The notes beneath the pieces are model-generated. The model had not been told where the DNA came from. It did no database searches and saw only the letters and a list, made by a program, of their open reading frames with translations. A stretch of DNA of 64,000 nucleotides, taken from positions 1 through 64,000 of the forward strand of contig NZ_AKJW01000113.1 in assembly GCF_000282135.1 (NCBI RefSeq), written 5' to 3'. This document shows positions 27,037 through 35,499 of this stretch, piece after piece. Every line of letters begins with the position of its first letter. Position 1 is the first letter of the stretch. A program made the position numbers and the translations under genes. Origin of the DNA: Herbaspirillum sp. CF444. Lineage in GTDB: Bacteria > Pseudomonadota > Gammaproteobacteria > Burkholderiales > Burkholderiaceae_D.

Positions 27037-28085
27037 TGGATAAATGGAAAGATGTGCTGGTGTTGCCGCAGGCCTCCGTGAGGGAGGCGATTCAGGTGCT
27101 CGACAGCAGCGGGAAACAGATCGTGCTGGTCGTTGACGAGCAGCGCCGCTTGTTGGGAACGGTGACGGACGGCGATGTCCGCCGGGGCATCCTGAAAGGG
27201 ATCGATTTCACGGAGACGGTTACCCTCATCATGAATCCGCAGCCGAATACGGCGCGTATGGAAATGAGCCGCGAAACCGTGCTGGCGACGATGAAGCGCA
27301 AGGGTTTGCATCATATGCCGCTGGTGGACGAGGACGGCACCGTCATCGGCCTCGACACGCTCGACGATCTGATTCATTCGCGCAGCAAGGACAACTGGGT
27401 GGTGCTGATGGCAGGCGGTCTTGGCAGCCGCTTGCGGCCGCTCACGGAAGATTGCCCCAAGCCGATGCTCAAAGTCGGCAACAAGCCCTTGCTGGAAACG
27501 ATCCTGGAAAATTTCATCGAGTACGGCTTCCGGCGTTTCTATATTTCGGTCAATTACATGGCCGAAGTCGTGAAGTCCTATTTTGGCGACGGTTCCCGCT
27601 TCGGCGTCGAAATCCGCTATCTGCACGAGGACAAGCGCCTGGGCACAGCGGGCGCGCTGAGTTTGCTGCCGGAGCGTCCGGCCGAACCGTTTTTTGTGAT
27701 GAACGGCGATTTGCTGACGAAGGTCAATTTCAGCCAGTTGCTGGCGTTTCATGTGACGCATGATGCGGCGGCGACCATGTGCGTCAGGGAATACGATCAT
27801 CAGGTGCCGTATGGGGTGGTGAAGATCGAGAACCATCGCATTACCGGCATCGAAGAAAAACCCGTGCAGCGTTTCTTCGTCAATGCAGGCATTTATTTGC
27901 TGGCGCCGGAAGCGCTCGATCTGATTGCGCCGGATACCTTTTTCGACATGCCGACCCTGTTTGAGAATCTCATGGCGCAACAGCGCGAGACGGTGGTTTT
28001 CCCGGTGCGGGAGTATTGGCTGGATGTGGGACATCTTGCCGACTATGAGCGCGCCAACGGCGAGTACCAGTCGGTGTTTTCATGA
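27036..28085 (+). CDS. ptmE: PtmE-like CBS-domain sugar-1-phosphate guanylyltransferase
   Basis: 349 residues in two parts: a pair of CBS motifs (about 1-120) and a nucleotidyltransferase domain (about 122-349; VLMAGGLGSRLRPLTEDCPKPML, then GDLL). In Campylobacter PtmE makes the GDP-linked glucosamine that starts the legionaminic pathway, in contrast to the UDP route of Legionella. This gene is the best sequence evidence for the GDP route here. It is joined to both neighbours by start-stop overlaps. Confidence 0.88.
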   Translation: MDKWKDVLVLPQASVREAIQVLDSSGKQIVLVVDEQRRLLGTVTDGDVRRGILKGIDFTETVTLIMNPQPNTARMEMSRETVLATMKRKGLHHMPLVDEDGTVIGLDTLDDLIHSRSKDNWVVLMAGGLGSRLRPLTEDCPKPMLKVGNKPLLETILENFIEYGFRRFYISVNYMAEVVKSYFGDGSRFGVEIRYLHEDKRLGTAGALSLLPERPAEPFFVMNGDLLTKVNFSQLLAFHVTHDAAATMCVREYDHQVPYGVVKIENHRITGIEEKPVQRFFVNAGIYLLAPEALDLIAPDTFFDMPTLFENLMAQQRETVVFPVREYWLDVGHLADYERANGEYQSVFS

Positions 28086-28999
28086 GCAAGGCGCTGGTTG
28101 TCGGCTATGGTTCGATCGGTGCGCGTCACGTCCGGATCCTTGAGGAGTCGGGGCATGAGGTCGCCGTCGTCAGCCGACGCCGGATCAACGTGCGCACGTG
28201 CTATGCCGGTCTCGATGAGGCCTTGCAACAGTATGAGCCGGCCTACGTGGTGATCGCCAACCGCACCTCGGAGCACCGTGACACCTTGCAGTCGCTCAAT
28301 CGCGCAGGTTTCACCGGCGACATTCTGGTTGAGAAACCTTTGTTCGAGGCGCCGGGCGACCTTGAGCCGGGGGGCGGTTCCGGTCGCGTGTTCGTTGCCT
28401 ATAACCTGCGGTTTCATGCCGTGTTGCAACGGCTGAAGACCTTGTTGCAAGGCGAGCGCATGTTGTCGGCGCAGATTTATGTCGGGCAGTATTTGCCGCA
28501 ATGGCGCCCGCAAGCCGATTACCGTACCTCCTATTCGGCGAGCGCCGGTCAGGGCGGCGGCGTATTGCGCGACCTGAGTCATGAGCTGGACTATATTGCC
28601 TGGTTGTTCAATGGCTGGAGCCGGGTCGCCGCGTTGGGCGGTCATTTCAGCTCGCTTGAAATCGATAGCGACGACGTGTTCTCCGTGCTGCTCGAAACAC
28701 CAGGATGTCCGGTGGTGAGCTTGCAGATGAATTATCTGGACCGCGTCGGCAGGCGCGTCGTCATCATCAATACCGATAGCGGCACGATAGAGGCGGATCT
28801 TGTCAGGGGAACGGTCACCATGAACGATCAAATTGAAAGCATCGTCAGCGGTCGCGACGATACCTACAGAGAAATGCATGCGGCATTGCTTGGCGGGCGC
28901 CATGAGACGCTGTGTACATTCCGGCAGGGGGCTGAAGTGCTCGATCTGATTGCCGCCATCGAACAGGCCGCCGGCACGCGGCAATGGGTATCGCGATGA
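28082..28999 (+). CDS. ptmF: PtmF-like Gfo/Idh/MocA-family oxidoreductase
   Basis: 305 residues. N-terminal nucleotide-binding fold (VVGYGSIGARHVRIL), central VEKPLF (Lys of the conserved EKP motif) and a C-terminal alpha/beta domain. Same place as ptmF in Campylobacter legionaminic loci (ptmE-ptmF-legF-ptmA). Its exact reaction in the pathway is not known to me; it may help supply the glucosamine precursor. ATGA overlap with ptmE. Confidence 0.78.
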   Translation: MSKALVVGYGSIGARHVRILEESGHEVAVVSRRRINVRTCYAGLDEALQQYEPAYVVIANRTSEHRDTLQSLNRAGFTGDILVEKPLFEAPGDLEPGGGSGRVFVAYNLRFHAVLQRLKTLLQGERMLSAQIYVGQYLPQWRPQADYRTSYSASAGQGGGVLRDLSHELDYIAWLFNGWSRVAALGGHFSSLEIDSDDVFSVLLETPGCPVVSLQMNYLDRVGRRVVIINTDSGTIEADLVRGTVTMNDQIESIVSGRDDTYREMHAALLGGRHETLCTFRQGAEVLDLIAAIEQAAGTRQWVSR

Positions 29000-29703
29000 G
29001 CCGTTTATGCACGATTTGCGCACGGGGCGGCTCCAAGGGCGTCAAAGGGAAAAACGTTCGCCCCTTGATCGGAAAGCCGTTGATTGCCTACAGCATTGAG
29101 CAGGCGCGGCGCAGCGGATTGTTCGATGCGATTGCGGTCAGCAGCGATTCCGAAGTGATTCTGGAGGCGGCGCGCAATGCCGGCGTGGATTATCTGATCG
29201 CGCGTCCGGCTGAGCTTGCCACGGATACGGCCGCCAAGCTGCCGGTCATCCGACATTGCGTGTCGGAGGTCGAACGTCTGTCCGGGAAGCGCTTTGCCAC
29301 CCTGGTCGACCTTGATGCCACCTCGCCTTTGCGCTCGGAGGAGGACATCCTGCAGGCGGTCGGGTTGCTGGAAAGCACGGGAGTCGACAACGTCATTACG
29401 GCAATGCCGGCGCGTCGTTCACCCTATTTCAATCTGGTCGAGGTCAATGCGGCCGGTGTCGTGGCACTGTCCAAGCCGTTGCAGGCCGGCATTGTCCGGC
29501 GTCAGGATGCGCCTTTGTGTTACGACATGAATGCGTCCATTTATGTCTGGCAACACGATGCACTTTTCGATGGAGACTCCGTTTTTCGCGCAAATACCCG
29601 GCTTCATGTCATGCCGGAAGAGCGTTCGATCGACATCGATTCGGAGCTGGATTTTCGTTTGGTAGAGCTGTTGATGCGAGAGCGTCTGGCAGCGGCAGAG
29701 TAA
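28996..29703 (+). CDS. legF: CMP-legionaminic acid synthetase (NeuA family)
   Basis: Activates legionaminic acid with CTP. 235 residues with ARGGSKGVKGKNVRPL at the N-terminus and LDATSPLRSEEDI, typical of NeuA/PtmB/LegF. The ATG at 28996 overlaps the ptmF stop as ATGA; a start at 28984 would add four residues. Called LegF (PtmB) by neighbours. Confidence 0.9.
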   Translation: MSRLCTICARGGSKGVKGKNVRPLIGKPLIAYSIEQARRSGLFDAIAVSSDSEVILEAARNAGVDYLIARPAELATDTAAKLPVIRHCVSEVERLSGKRFATLVDLDATSPLRSEEDILQAVGLLESTGVDNVITAMPARRSPYFNLVEVNAAGVVALSKPLQAGIVRRQDAPLCYDMNASIYVWQHDALFDGDSVFRANTRLHVMPEERSIDIDSELDFRLVELLMRERLAAAE

Positions 29704-29713
29704 GGGGATCGCG

Positions 29714-30487
29714 ATGTTGTTGAAAGACCAGGTTATTGTGGTCACGGGTGGCGCAGGCCTGATCGGGCGCTCGTTCGTCAGCGCCATTCTGGCGCAGGGC
29801 GGAACGGCGGTCATTGCCGATCGCGATGAAGGGGCCGGCGACGCCGTTGTTAAATCGCAACAGTCTCAGCATCCTTTAGCGTCGATCGATTTCGTAAAAA
29901 CAGACATTACATCCAGGCAGTCGCTGCAGGCGCTGATTGCCGCCGTGCATCAAAAATATGGCCGCATCGATGCACTGGTCAATAATGCCTACCCGCGCAA
30001 CCAGCACTACGGACGCAAGTTCGAAGACGTTGAGTTTGATGATTTCAATCAAAACGTCGGTATGCATCTAGGCGGATATTTTCTGGCATCTCAACAATTT
30101 GCCGCCTATTTCAAGAAACAAGAACGAGGTTCCATCGTTAACATGGCTTCGATCTATGGGGTAGTGGCGCCGCGTTTCGATGTGTACGGCGATACCCCCA
30201 TGACGATGCCGGTGGAATATGCTGCGATCAAATCGGCTGTTGTTCATTTGACAAAATACCTGGCCAGTTATCTGAAAGGTAGCGGTATCAGAGTCAATTG
30301 CATCAGCCCGGGAGGCATTCTGGATGCTCAGCCCGAGGCTTTTTTGGCGCGATATAATAGTTATTCGCTTTCCAAGGGAATGCTTGAGCCTCGCGATCTT
30401 CAGGGGGCTTTGCTATTCCTTTTGAGCAACATGTCGCAATTTGTGAACGGACAGAACATCATCGTCGATGACGGCTGGTCTTTATAA
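29714..30487 (+). CDS. ptmA: PtmA-like short-chain dehydrogenase
   Basis: Classical SDR, 257 residues: TGGAGLIGRSF (cofactor), NNAYPRN, Ser in NMASIYG, and catalytic YAAIK. PtmA in Campylobacter lies directly after ptmB and was first identified in flagellin glycosylation. Its precise step is uncertain. The ATG has AAGGGG 8 bases upstream. Sequence becomes A+T-richer after this gene. Confidence 0.8.
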   Translation: MLLKDQVIVVTGGAGLIGRSFVSAILAQGGTAVIADRDEGAGDAVVKSQQSQHPLASIDFVKTDITSRQSLQALIAAVHQKYGRIDALVNNAYPRNQHYGRKFEDVEFDDFNQNVGMHLGGYFLASQQFAAYFKKQERGSIVNMASIYGVVAPRFDVYGDTPMTMPVEYAAIKSAVVHLTKYLASYLKGSGIRVNCISPGGILDAQPEAFLARYNSYSLSKGMLEPRDLQGALLFLLSNMSQFVNGQNIIVDDGWSL

Positions 30488-30568
30488 CAAAAAGATGCTG
30501 GCGAATCTGCGGTTTCAGAGCAACGATAAATCAGTTCCATTTAATTTTTAAGAGAATCACACGCATAT

Positions 30569-31519
30569 ATGAATATTTTAGTTACTGGCGGTTGCGGTTA
30601 CAAAGGTACAGTGCTGGTCCCCAAATTGCTCGCGCGCGGCTACAAGGTGCGTGTGCTGGATACCATGTGGTTCGGCAATTATTTGCAGCCGCATCCGAAT
30701 CTGACCGTAACGCAAGGCGACGTGCGTGATATTGATCAAATCTCTCTCGACGGTATCGACACGATCATTCACTTGTCCTCGGTGGCCAATGATCCGTGCG
30801 GCGACCTCGATCCGAAATTGACGTGGGAAGTCAGTGCGCTGGCAACCATGCAGCTGGCCGACAAGGCGGCGCGCAAGGGCGTCAAGCAATTCATTTATGC
30901 TTCTTCCGGCAGCGTCTACGGCGTCAAGGAAGAGTTGCAAGTGACCGAGGATCTGGAGCTCAAGCCGATTTCGGAATACAACAAGACCAAGATGGTCTCC
31001 GAGCCGGTGCTGATGAGCTACAAGGATCGCATGATAGTGCAGATCGTTCGTCCGGCAACCGTGTGCGGCTATTCCCCACGCATGCGCCTGGACGTGTCGG
31101 TCAACCTGCTGACGATGCAGGCGCTCTCCAAGGGCAAGATCACCGTGTTCGGCGGTGCGCAGGTGCGCCCGAACATTCATATCGACGACATCACCGACGT
31201 CTATCTGCATCTGATCGATCATCCGGAAGTGACCGGCGTCTACAACGCCGGCTTCGAGAATATTTCTATCCTCGATATTGCCAAGATGGTCGCAAAGCAT
31301 ATTCCTGTCGAGATCGTTGTCACGGAATCGAATGACCCGCGTTCTTATCGCGTCAATTCCGACAAGTTGCTTGCTACCGGTTTCAAACCGTCCAAATCGG
31401 TTGAAACGGCAATCACGGAAATCATCGAGAAATACCGCAGCGGCGTGTTGAAAGACGAAGACCGTTACTACAATCTGAAATGGATGGAGCAGACCGTACT
31501 GGCTCCCAAAGCAGCATGA
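30569..31519 (+). CDS. NAD-dependent epimerase/dehydratase (extended SDR)
   Basis: 316 residues with VTGGCGYKGTVLV (cofactor), ASSGSVYG and YNKTK (Tyr-xxx-Lys), so catalytically complete. The probable substrate is a nucleotide sugar. It overlaps the next gene by ATGA, tying it to the GmhA-like isomerase. I cannot assign the sugar. It might use a heptose or a 6-deoxyhexose nucleotide. Confidence 0.8.
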   Translation: MNILVTGGCGYKGTVLVPKLLARGYKVRVLDTMWFGNYLQPHPNLTVTQGDVRDIDQISLDGIDTIIHLSSVANDPCGDLDPKLTWEVSALATMQLADKAARKGVKQFIYASSGSVYGVKEELQVTEDLELKPISEYNKTKMVSEPVLMSYKDRMIVQIVRPATVCGYSPRMRLDVSVNLLTMQALSKGKITVFGGAQVRPNIHIDDITDVYLHLIDHPEVTGVYNAGFENISILDIAKMVAKHIPVEIVVTESNDPRSYRVNSDKLLATGFKPSKSVETAITEIIEKYRSGVLKDEDRYYNLKWMEQTVLAPKAA

Positions 31520-32106
31520 GTGAAAACAACAAGTTACCAACGGCTTTCTTCAGCGATTATGCGAGTCGCTTGCAAGGCGTGCTCGCATCTGCAGACTGGT
31601 CCGGCGTGGCGCAACTGGCGGAAGATATGCGCGATTGCTGGGCTAACGGCCGGCAAGTGTTTTTTTGCGGAAATGGCGGCAGCGCGGGCAACGCCATCCA
31701 TTTGGCCAACGACTACCTCTATGGCATCGCCAAGCGAACCGGCGGCGGCATGCGCGTGTTGTCGCTGGCGGCTAACGCCGCGGTCATTACATGCCTGGCT
31801 AACGACGTTGGCTACGACAGTATTTATTCCGAGCAGTTGGCCGTGCAAGGCCAAAAAGGCGATTTGCTGATTGTTCTGTCCGGCAGCGGGAATTCACCGA
31901 ATATTCTGAAAGCACTGGAACAGGCTCGCGCCATGGGCGTGCGCTCTTGCGCGATTTTGGGCTATAGCGGAGGCAAAGCGAAAGCAATGGCTGATTTGCC
32001 GATTCACTTTGATGTGAACGATATGCAGATTTCCGAGGATTTGCAGGTCATTGTCGGGCATATGATCATGCAATGGCTTTGCCAGAATAAGCCTGAGGCG
32101 CGGTGA
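31516..32106 (+). CDS. GmhA-like SIS-domain isomerase
   Basis: 196-residue SIS protein of the sedoheptulose-7-phosphate isomerase family: FFCGNGGSAGNAIHL, LSGSGNSPNI and a C-terminal QWL helix. GmhA makes D-glycero-heptose 7-phosphate. No gmhB is seen here; an HldE-like gene lies 9 kb away at 40747. This may be a second heptose pathway dedicated to the glycan, or isomerise another phosphosugar. Overlaps both neighbours by start-stop fusions. Confidence 0.85.
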   Translation: MSENNKLPTAFFSDYASRLQGVLASADWSGVAQLAEDMRDCWANGRQVFFCGNGGSAGNAIHLANDYLYGIAKRTGGGMRVLSLAANAAVITCLANDVGYDSIYSEQLAVQGQKGDLLIVLSGSGNSPNILKALEQARAMGVRSCAILGYSGGKAKAMADLPIHFDVNDMQISEDLQVIVGHMIMQWLCQNKPEAR

Positions 32107-33101
32107 TGAAGTTTGAACGTTTTGCGGTCTTAGGCAGTAATTCTTTTGCGGGAGCAGCGTTCGTTGCCCGGGCGCTGGCCGATGGTGCGGAAGTAGTCGG
32201 ATTCAACCGTTCCCCGGAGGGGGCGGATATTTTCCTGCCGTACAAGCAATCTCCGAACAGCAGTCGCTATACGTTTTATAGAGCCGATATCAATCACGAT
32301 CTGGAGACGATTCTTGGTGTTCTGGAGCAATTTCGTCCGCAGGTGATTGTTGATTTCGCCGGGCAGGGCATGGTGGCTGAAAGCTGGCAGGATCCGGCGC
32401 AGTGGTACAACACCAATATCATTGCCAAGGTGCGTTTGCACGATCGTTTGCGTCGATACGATTGGTTGCAGCGTTATGTCCGCATTTCGACGCCGGAAGT
32501 CTACGGTAGCCAGGACAGCGTGATCCCTGAAAGCTGGCAGTATTTGCCGAGCACGCCGTACGCGGTGTCGCATGCGGCCATCGATATGAGTCTGCGTGCG
32601 TTTCATCAGAATTACGGTTTTCCGGTGGTGTTCACCCGCTATGCCAATTTTTATGGCCCGGGTCAGCAGTTGTATCGCATCGTACCGCGCACCATCATTT
32701 ATGCTTTGACCGGTCGCAAGCTGCAATTGCATGGCGGTGGTACTGCGGTGCGTGCTTTTATCGCGGCTGACGATGTGGCCGACGGCATCATGCGCGCCGC
32801 CGCCGACGGCAATCCGGGAGAGATTTATCACTTCTCTTCGGATCGTTTCATGAGCATTCGCAAGGTTGTCGAAATCATCTGCGAGCGAATCGGTGTACCC
32901 TTTGATGCATTGGCGGAAGTCGCGCCGGACCGGGCCGGAAAAGACCAGGCCTACCTGATGGATTCGACCAAGGCCAAGACCGAATTGGGCTGGACTGAAG
33001 CAGTCAGTTTCGAGCAGGGTGTCGATGCGACGATTCGCTGGGTAAAAGACAATCTCGATGAAATTAATCAGTTGCCGCTGAATTACATCCATAAGGCATA
33101 G
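32103..33101 (+). CDS. Atypical NDP-sugar dehydratase-like SDR lacking the catalytic Lys
   Basis: 332 residues resembling dTDP-glucose 4,6-dehydratase. The motif is Tyr153-A-V-S-His157, so the catalytic Lys of Tyr-xxx-Lys is His. The glycine-rich loop is also altered (VLGSNSFAG). The Ser/Thr region (RISTPEVYG) and NFYGPG remain. Activity may be changed or absent. It starts 4 bases inside the GmhA-like gene and is followed by two aminotransferases. Confidence 0.78.
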   Translation: MMKFERFAVLGSNSFAGAAFVARALADGAEVVGFNRSPEGADIFLPYKQSPNSSRYTFYRADINHDLETILGVLEQFRPQVIVDFAGQGMVAESWQDPAQWYNTNIIAKVRLHDRLRRYDWLQRYVRISTPEVYGSQDSVIPESWQYLPSTPYAVSHAAIDMSLRAFHQNYGFPVVFTRYANFYGPGQQLYRIVPRTIIYALTGRKLQLHGGGTAVRAFIAADDVADGIMRAAADGNPGEIYHFSSDRFMSIRKVVEIICERIGVPFDALAEVAPDRAGKDQAYLMDSTKAKTELGWTEAVSFEQGVDATIRWVKDNLDEINQLPLNYIHKA

Positions 33102-33130
33102 ACGGTAACTACCGTACAACATTTACGATC

Positions 33131-34285
33131 ATGACTTCTCCTACCATTCAAAATTTCTTGCCCGAGCAATATCGCCAGACCGGCGCGCTCGAGATCAATC
33201 ACAACTATTTGCACGATCAGTTTGCCGATCATGATGTGATCTGGACCAAAATCCGGGAAGTCGTGCGTCGCGGCGACTTTACCCTCGGTTCGGAAGTCGA
33301 TCAGGTCGAGGCCGAGTTTGCCGCCATCAATGGCGTAAAGCATGCCATCGGCGTCGGCAGCGGCACCGATGCATTGTTCCTGAGCCTGAAGGCGCTGGGC
33401 ATCGACAAGGGCGATGAGGTCATCACCACGCCCTACACCTTTTACGCGACCATCGGCGCCATCGTGACCGCCGGCGCTACGCCCGTGTTTGCCGATGCGC
33501 GCGACGACTACAACATCGATCCCGCCGAGATCGAAAAAAAGATCACGTCCAGGACCAAAGCCATCATGCCGGTACATTGGTCGGGCAAGCCTTGCGACAT
33601 GGATGCCATCGAAGCGATTGCGAAGAAGCACGGACTGGCGATCGTCAGCGACGCCTGCCATGCAATCAAGGCAAGCTACAAAGGTCGGCATTCCGGCGAA
33701 CTGGGCACCATCGCCTGTTTCAGTTTCCATCCCCTGAAGAACCTGAACGTATGGGGCGACGGCGGCATCATCGCCACCAATTCCGACGAACTGGCCGACA
33801 AGCTGCGCCTGTTGCGCAATCATGGTTTGGCGGGGCGCGACGAATGCCGCGTCTTCGCTTATAACTCGCGGCTCGATACCATTCAAGCCGTGGTCGCGCG
33901 ACACATGCTGGGCAAGATCGACCACATCACGGCTTCCCGCATCGCCAACTCGCAGTACTTCGATGACGGTTTGCGCGGCATTCCGCAAATCACCATTCCG
34001 GCGCGCGAAGCCGACGTGAAGCAGGTCTACCATCTGTACATGGTGCGCTGCGAACAGCGCGACCTGTTGCAGAAATATCTGGTCGAAAACAATGTCGACG
34101 CGAAAGTCCACTACCCGGTGCCGATGCATCTGCAGCCCGCGGCGGCTTTCCTGGGACACAAGATGGGTGACTTCCCGGTGACGGAAGCGATCGCTGCCTC
34201 GGCGTTGTCGCTGCCAGTGCACGAATTCATCACGCGTGAGCAGCAGGATCGCGTGATTCAATTGATCAAGGCATTCTATGGCTGA
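33131..34285 (+). CDS. DegT/DnrJ/EryC1 sugar aminotransferase (first of pair)
   Basis: 384-residue PLP enzyme that would transaminate a keto-sugar nucleotide. Seen: GSGTDALFLSL, SDACHAIKAS and the Schiff-base Lys in SFHPLKNLNVWGDGG. The next gene is a paralogue, 8 bases overlapping. The sequence is closer to C3- or C4-aminotransferases of the Fdt/Vio type than to LegC, but the position of amination cannot be fixed. Confidence 0.9.
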   Translation: MTSPTIQNFLPEQYRQTGALEINHNYLHDQFADHDVIWTKIREVVRRGDFTLGSEVDQVEAEFAAINGVKHAIGVGSGTDALFLSLKALGIDKGDEVITTPYTFYATIGAIVTAGATPVFADARDDYNIDPAEIEKKITSRTKAIMPVHWSGKPCDMDAIEAIAKKHGLAIVSDACHAIKASYKGRHSGELGTIACFSFHPLKNLNVWGDGGIIATNSDELADKLRLLRNHGLAGRDECRVFAYNSRLDTIQAVVARHMLGKIDHITASRIANSQYFDDGLRGIPQITIPAREADVKQVYHLYMVRCEQRDLLQKYLVENNVDAKVHYPVPMHLQPAAAFLGHKMGDFPVTEAIAASALSLPVHEFITREQQDRVIQLIKAFYG

Positions 34286-35384
34286 AAAAATGACCATCCC
34301 GTTCGTCGACCTGGCGCGCCAGTTTCGCAGCATCGAAGCTGAACTGACCAAGGCATTTGTCGATGTCGGCCGCAGCGGCGGCTATATCATGGGCGCGCGA
34401 TTGGAGTCGTTTGAGCGCAAGGTTGCGGAGTTCATCGGCGTGCGTCACGCCCTTGGTGTGGCCGATGGTTCCGATGCCCTGTTCCTGGTGCTCAAGGCGC
34501 TGGATATCGGTCCCGGCGACGAAGTGATTACCGCCACCAATTCCTTCATCGCTTCGGCGTGGGTGATTGTTGCGGCGGGGGCTACGCCGGTGCTGGTCGA
34601 TGTGGCCGAGGATTTTAATATCGATCCGAAGCTGGTCGAAGCCGCTGTCACGCCGCGTACCAAGGCAATCATTCCGGTCCATCTCACCGGCCGTCCGGCG
34701 CCGATGGATGAGATCAACGCGATTGCACAGAAGCACGGCTTGTTTGTCCTCGAAGACGCTGCTCAGGCAATCGGCTCCCGTTATCGCGGCAAGCGCGCCG
34801 GCGCACTGGGACACGCAGCCGGCTTCAGTTTGCATCCCTTGAAAAATCTGGGCGTGTACGGCGATGGCGGCTTGATCACGACAGATGACGACGCGCTTGC
34901 CGCGAAGTTGTTGAAACTGCGCAATCACGGTCTGCGTAATCGGGACGAGTGTGAAATCTGGGGCTTCAATTCGCGACTCGACACCATGCAAGCCGCCTTT
35001 GCCGAAGTCAAGCTCGGCTATCTGGACGGATGGAATGCGCGTTGCCGCGTCATCGCCAAAGCCTATGCAACCGGCTTGGCGGATTGCGTTCAGGTGCCGG
35101 TTGACCAGGCCTGGGAAGAATCCGTTTATCACAACTTCGTGATCCGCACGGATCAACGCGATGCCTTGATGGCGCATCTCTTGCAGAACGGTGTGGACAC
35201 CCGCGTGCATTATCCGATTCCGATTCACTTGCAGGATGCTGCCAAGAATCTTCCTTACAAGCCGGGGGATTTCCCCAACGCCGAGCGTTACGCCAAAACG
35301 ATGATTAGCTTGCCGATCTATCCGGAACTGAGCGATGTTGAAGTCGCGCATGTTGTGCAATCCGTGAGGTCGTTTTTTCGCTGA
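34278..35384 (+). CDS. DegT/DnrJ/EryC1 sugar aminotransferase (second of pair)
   Basis: 368 residues, related to the previous protein over its whole length: GSDALFLVLKALDIG, EDAAQAIGS and the PLP Lys in SLHPLKNLGVYGDGG. Tandem paralogues suggest a diamino sugar or two different amino sugars. It ends a tightly packed block; a 70-base gap follows before the short leader frame at 35451. Confidence 0.9.
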   Translation: MAEKMTIPFVDLARQFRSIEAELTKAFVDVGRSGGYIMGARLESFERKVAEFIGVRHALGVADGSDALFLVLKALDIGPGDEVITATNSFIASAWVIVAAGATPVLVDVAEDFNIDPKLVEAAVTPRTKAIIPVHLTGRPAPMDEINAIAQKHGLFVLEDAAQAIGSRYRGKRAGALGHAAGFSLHPLKNLGVYGDGGLITTDDDALAAKLLKLRNHGLRNRDECEIWGFNSRLDTMQAAFAEVKLGYLDGWNARCRVIAKAYATGLADCVQVPVDQAWEESVYHNFVIRTDQRDALMAHLLQNGVDTRVHYPIPIHLQDAAKNLPYKPGDFPNAERYAKTMISLPIYPELSDVEVAHVVQSVRSFFR

Positions 35385-35450
35385 CATGCAGACGGGCTTA
35401 TGCATGGCCGAGCCAAGGCCCTGAGTTGCATGGCCGTCTATCGGAGGACA

Positions 35451-35492
35451 ATGATTGTTGTCCTCAATACCCAGGCTGTTTCTAACGATTGA
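35451..35492 (+). CDS. Possible 13-residue leader peptide before the E1-like operon
   Basis: ATG close behind a strong GGAGG (3-base spacing), ending 7 bases before the E1-alpha ATG at 35500, which itself has no good ribosome site. Alternatively the GGAGG serves an in-frame TTG at 35455 that lengthens E1-alpha by 15 residues. Either way the ribosome site decides how E1-alpha starts. Confidence 0.3.
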   Translation: MIVVLNTQAVSND

Positions 35493-35499
35493 GTCAAAT

